Source: DATLFA01 sp035525225
GTDB lineage: Bacteria; Actinomycetota; Acidimicrobiia; Acidimicrobiales; WLNW01
Direction of reading: 5' to 3'
Assembly (NCBI GenBank): GCA_035525225.1
Contig: DATLFA010000010.1
Span: forward strand, 178,784-242,783
DNA length: 64,000 nucleotides
Shown: positions 61,255 through 64,000 of the stretch, one piece after another
How positions within the stretch are numbered: the first letter of the stretch is position 1
Layout of the letters: the number at the start of each line of letters is the position of its first letter
Made by a program: the position numbers and the translations under genes
The notes under the pieces: generated by a model
Database searches by the model: none
What the model saw: only the letters and a program-made list of their open reading frames with translations
What the model was told of the DNA's origin: nothing

Positions 61255-61992
61255 TCAGGAGCCTACGGTGAAGCTCAATACCACTCGATCGTAGATCTGC
61301 CGGGTGCGGGGTGACTCGACGTCGCCGCGCAACTCGATGACATACAACATCGTGCCGTCGACGATCACACGCACGACGGCAACCGCAGTCGTCGTGCGAA
61401 TGAACCCCTCGAATGCGGCTCCCGCTCGGGAGCCGACCGGGCGTGGGCTGTCGACGCGGCCATCGAGTGCTTCGGCGCGTTCGTCGAGGAGCGGCCGTAC
61501 CAGTTCGTGACCCTGAGCCGGCCCGGTGACGGGGAACGCCGCCACGGCGACGGTGGTCTGCTGGAGGCGCAGTTCGAGTTGCTCGCCGGAGCCCGCGGCA
61601 GTGACGACCGATCGGACGTGCGGCTTGTCGGGAAGCGACACATGGAACGCACCCGAGGGGGCGTCGACATTTCGCCATGGCAGTTGTTCCACCGGGGTCG
61701 TGGCCGTCAGCTGTGCGCTATCCGGTCCACCGCCGCGCTCGAGGCCGACCGCGACCGCGACGACCGCGACGGCCGCGAGGACGAAAGGCCACCTCCGGCG
61801 GGTGCCCGATACGTCGCCGTCTCGATCGCGCGCCCGGGTGGCCGCCGCCCGCTCGAATGCCAGCGCGTGCTGGGCCTCGTGCCACCCGTGGAATGACGGC
61901 ATCATCCCGCGGATCTCGTCGGCCTCATCGCCCGCGGGCGCCCGTGCGCCATCACGGGGGGCGACTTTCGCCGTGTCGGTTGCAGTTTTCAT
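61255..61992 (-). CDS. Hypothetical single-pass membrane protein
   Basis: 245 residues. A cytoplasmic N-terminus of about 70 residues (PSFHGWHEAQHALAFERAAA), one membrane span (WPFVLAAVAVVAVAVGLE) and an external domain of about 150 residues (PSGAFHVSLPDKPHVRSVV, GAAFEGFIRTTTAVAVVRVIV). The fold resembles small secreted domains in actinobacteria, but I do not recognise a family. Convergent with the TadG-like gene. Confidence 0.65.
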   Translation of the reverse strand: MKTATDTAKVAPRDGARAPAGDEADEIRGMMPSFHGWHEAQHALAFERAAATRARDRDGDVSGTRRRWPFVLAAVAVVAVAVGLERGGGPDSAQLTATTPVEQLPWRNVDAPSGAFHVSLPDKPHVRSVVTAAGSGEQLELRLQQTTVAVAAFPVTGPAQGHELVRPLLDERAEALDGRVDSPRPVGSRAGAAFEGFIRTTTAVAVVRVIVDGTMLYVIELRGDVESPRTRQIYDRVVLSFTVGS

Positions 61993-62127
61993 CGCGTTCG
62001 TAGTTATCGGCACCGGCGCCTCTCGCCTTGATCGAAACCGCCTGCGGGTGAGGGACCATTGGGGGTTTCCCTCACCGGGGGGTGGGGTACGAGCTACCCG
62101 CTGCGCTGTGCGCCAGGAGGTTTCGTG

Positions 62128-62685
62128 ATGGAAACGTGGATTTGGATACTCATCATTGCGGTAGCGGTCGTCATCGTCGTCGTGACCCTGATCGCGATGG
62201 CGAGGCGTGCACGACGGCGCACCCATCTCAAGGATCGCTTCGGTCCGGAATACGACCGCACGGTCGATGCGCTCGACAGCCGTCGACAAGCCGAGAACGA
62301 CCTGCGCACCCGTGAAGAACAGCACGCGTTGCTCAACCTGCAGCCCCTGGCGCCGGCGGACCGCGAGCGTTACCAGGCGCGTTGGGCCGATATGCAGTCG
62401 AACTTCGTCGAACGACCACAGGTGGCCGTGGCCGACGCCGACAGCATGATCACACAAGTGATGCGCGATCTCGGTTACCCCGTCGATGACTTCGAGTCGA
62501 ACGCATGGTTGGTCTCGGTCGAGCATGCGAATGTGGTCGCGAAGTATCGCGAAGGACACGAGATCTACAACCGGACGGTCGCGGGCACTGCGACGACGGA
62601 GGATCTCCGTCAGGCCGTGCTCGCCTATCGCGAGTTGTTCAATGATTTGATGCGAGAGAGCGCCGATGCGGAGCAACGCTCATAA
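62128..62685 (+). CDS. Hypothetical protein with N-terminal membrane anchor
   Basis: 185 residues: a single span (WIWILIIAVAVVIVVVTLIAM) right at the N-terminus, then a soluble helical domain (KDRFGPEYDRTVDALDSRRQAEND, then DLGYPVDDFES). It resembles conserved one-span actinobacterial proteins of unknown function. ATG with AGGAGG eight bases before it; the in-frame GTG right before it is less likely. Confidence 0.75.
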   Translation: METWIWILIIAVAVVIVVVTLIAMARRARRRTHLKDRFGPEYDRTVDALDSRRQAENDLRTREEQHALLNLQPLAPADRERYQARWADMQSNFVERPQVAVADADSMITQVMRDLGYPVDDFESNAWLVSVEHANVVAKYREGHEIYNRTVAGTATTEDLRQAVLAYRELFNDLMRESADAEQRS

Positions 62686-62862
62686 GTCCCACCGGGTATC
62701 CGCATGAGCATCTCGACTGGTTTTATGGCGTCGACCCGAGTGCGTTGACGCAGCGCTACCTCGTTGTCCCGGCTGGCGCGTCGACACCGTGTACGGCGTT
62801 GCAGGTGCTCGGACGGCCGTCGCCCGCGCTGAAGCGAGGCCGCTGGCCCGGCCACGACCGCG
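62686..62862 (+). other. Startless coding-like stretch
   Basis: Plus-strand frame ending with TGA at 62860 reads YPHEHLDWFYGVDPSALTQR and continues with balanced composition to the stop. No ATG, GTG or TTG in frame lies before it, so it is probably the remnant of a gene. No function recognised. It abuts the convergent cytochrome c gene. Confidence 0.35.
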
Positions 62863-63273
62863 TCAGCGCGTGAGCAGGTAGGCCACGAGAGCGTCGAGTT
62901 CGGCCGCGCTCACGGGCAAGGTCGGCATCGACCCGCCACCGCTACCGCCGCTCGCGATGTACGCGCTTGGTGCGACGATCGACTCCCGCACGTACTGCTC
63001 AGCGCTGAGTCCTGGCTTCGTTGTCGCCGCGCGATTTTCGAGGTCGGTGAGGCTGGGCCCCACCTGAACCTGGACGTGACACGACGCGCAGCCCTTTGCG
63101 CTGAAGAGGTTGCGGCCTAGCTGCACGAGGTCGGCGGTCGCCGTAGGCGCCTGAGTGCCTTCGACATCGGTCGTCGTGGTCGTCACCGTGCGCTCTCGTC
63201 CATAGGCGGCCATCACGTTGAGTGCGGCCAACAGTGCGACGGTGGGGAGGAGTGCGAACAGGCGCAAGCGCAT
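62863..63273 (-). CDS. Small membrane-anchored c-type cytochrome
   Basis: 136 residues. The N-terminus is a signal or anchor (LFALLPTVALLAALNVMAAYG). One heme site GCASCHVQ (C-x2-C-H) near residue 62, and the axial Met in GGSMPTLPVS near 115. Electron carrier on the outer face of the membrane. 3 bp after the FixH-like gene, cotranscribed. Confidence 0.88.
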   Translation of the reverse strand: MRLRLFALLPTVALLAALNVMAAYGRERTVTTTTTDVEGTQAPTATADLVQLGRNLFSAKGCASCHVQVQVGPSLTDLENRAATTKPGLSAEQYVRESIVAPSAYIASGGSGGGSMPTLPVSAAELDALVAYLLTR

Positions 63274-63276
63274 CGT

Positions 63277-63813
63277 TCAGGCGGTCGCCCGCCGGCGTGT
63301 CGTCACCAATTCTGCGATCGCCGTCGCGCCGGCGATGGCCAACGCGACGGCGAGCATGATCCGCAACGCGAGTGCGAACGGCTCGCGGACCGTGGTCGTG
63401 GTGCTCGTCGTCGTCGTGGACGTCGCGAGTGGGGTCGAGGTGTCGGTCGCGACGTTGATCTCACCGAGCGACTGCTTCGCGAACCAGTCCGGTCGGACCT
63501 CCCAGCGGTAGAGGCCAGAGTCGGGGAACGTGACTTGGGCGATGTGATGCCCCGGTTCACCCTCAGGCTTTGCGTCGAAGCGTTCGCTGCGGCCCGTTGC
63601 GTCGGTGACGATGATGAACGCGTTGCCGGTCGTGTAGGGCGCGACTCCGTGTTGCAGGATCGTGAACCCGACGGCGAGAGGTTGCCCCTCGGTCGGCGAT
63701 TGCTCCAACGGATCCAACGCGACGACAGCCCAACCGCCGGCGTGCGCGGTGCCCGCAGCAGCGAACAACACGCCGGCGATGACGACCAACAGTGAGGACA
63801 GCGTTCTGCGCAT
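63277..63813 (-). CDS. FixH/YtkA-like periplasmic protein with C-terminal membrane anchor
   Basis: 178 residues. Signal peptide (SLLVVIAGVLFAAAGTAHA), a beta-sandwich region like YtkA/FixH (GQPLAVGFTILQHGV, PDSGLYRWEVRPDWF), a Thr/Ser linker, and a C-terminal span (LRIMLAVALAIAGATAIAEL). Relatives are tied to cytochrome and copper handling, which fits the cytochrome c gene behind it. Function inferred from context. Confidence 0.65.
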   Translation of the reverse strand: MRRTLSSLLVVIAGVLFAAAGTAHAGGWAVVALDPLEQSPTEGQPLAVGFTILQHGVAPYTTGNAFIIVTDATGRSERFDAKPEGEPGHHIAQVTFPDSGLYRWEVRPDWFAKQSLGEINVATDTSTPLATSTTTTSTTTTVREPFALALRIMLAVALAIAGATAIAELVTTRRRATA

Positions 63814-63950
63814 GCATCAAATACACCGGAACTGTCGGCTTGGTTCCGGCCAGAGCCGCGGTCAGTGAGTATGGAACGGCCGGCCGTTCCGCATCTTGCG
63901 TGGGTTGTCCACGATGAGGCGGACCGAGCCACATACGGAAGGAGCCGGCC

Positions 63951-64000
63951 GTGCTGATCCATGTTCCTCCTGGGGTGCCTGTCCTGGCAATGGACGTGCA
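63951..64000 (+). CDS. Start of a gene cut by the window end
   Basis: GTG at 63951 follows GGAAGGAG (63937-63944) with a six-base gap; the frame LIHVPPGVPVLAMDV stays open to the end. Too short to identify. Confidence 0.5.
   Translation, partial: MLIHVPPGVPVLAMDV

Overview
The window is about 64 kb of high-GC DNA with frequent GTG and TTG starts and GGAGG-type ribosome-binding sites. Gene content (thiolase-like lipid-transfer proteins with DUF35 partners, CaiB-type CoA transferases, a DevS-like GAF kinase, a TreY-TreZ-GlgX operon, TadE/TadG proteins, HDO-type redox enzyme) suggests an actinobacterium. An environmental Acidimicrobiia-type lineage fits best, but that placement is an inference from gene content only. 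No rRNA, tRNA or CRISPR array was recognised.

Region 1 (1-11.3 kb) is catabolic. A minus-strand operon encodes an amidohydrolase, a DUF35 Zn-ribbon protein, a thiolase-like protein, a second amidohydrolase, a double-domain CaiB CoA transferase and a second thiolase-like protein. This looks like acyl-CoA breakdown by retro-aldol chemistry. It is followed on the plus strand by a CocE-type hydrolase behind a long palindrome and an epoxide hydrolase.

Region 2 (11.3-15.6 kb) has small redox proteins (hemerythrin, a HiPIP-like protein, a truncated hemoglobin) around a mobile-element scar: a decapitated tyrosine integrase, an IS4-family insertion sequence and a DUF1353 fragment.

Region 3 (15.6-24.3 kb) is a signalling island: four histidine kinases, two stand-alone receivers, a free Hpt protein and a small membrane protein, with no DNA-binding output domain anywhere. 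Region 4 (24.3-30.2 kb) carries stress and envelope genes: a frameshifted flavodoxin, CsbD, DUF2231, AI-2E exporter, two PAP2 phosphatases and a heme-oxygenase-like diiron protein.

Region 5 (30.3-36.8 kb) is the treY-treZ-glgX trehalose operon. Region 6 (36.8-49.9 kb) is mixed: Dps, lipoproteins, a PQQ-type sugar dehydrogenase, DoxX, a beta-hydroxyacid dehydrogenase, a carboxymuconolactone decarboxylase-like protein, a GAF-GGDEF-EAL protein, an MFS transporter, a hydratase and an FtsX-type permease.

Region 7 (50-58.9 kb) is a nitrogen-scavenging locus: an ABC importer, a TetR regulator, two DUF1989 proteins (carboxyguanidine deiminase-like), the carboxyltransferase half of urea/guanidine carboxylase, an allophanate hydrolase amidase and, in opposite orientation, its detached C-terminal domain. 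A near-identical 19-bp inverted repeat lies in front of both transcription units and is a likely TetR operator. This locus, with its missing biotin carboxylase and its split, inverted hydrolase, is the most unusual system in the window. Region 8 (59-64 kb) has TadE/TadG pilus-type proteins, two membrane proteins, a cytochrome c with a FixH-like partner, and a gene start cut by the window end.

Three genes (IS4 transposase, PAS histidine kinase, flavodoxin) carry single-base frameshifts, each in a short homopolymer run. Sequencing or assembly indels should be considered before calling them dead.
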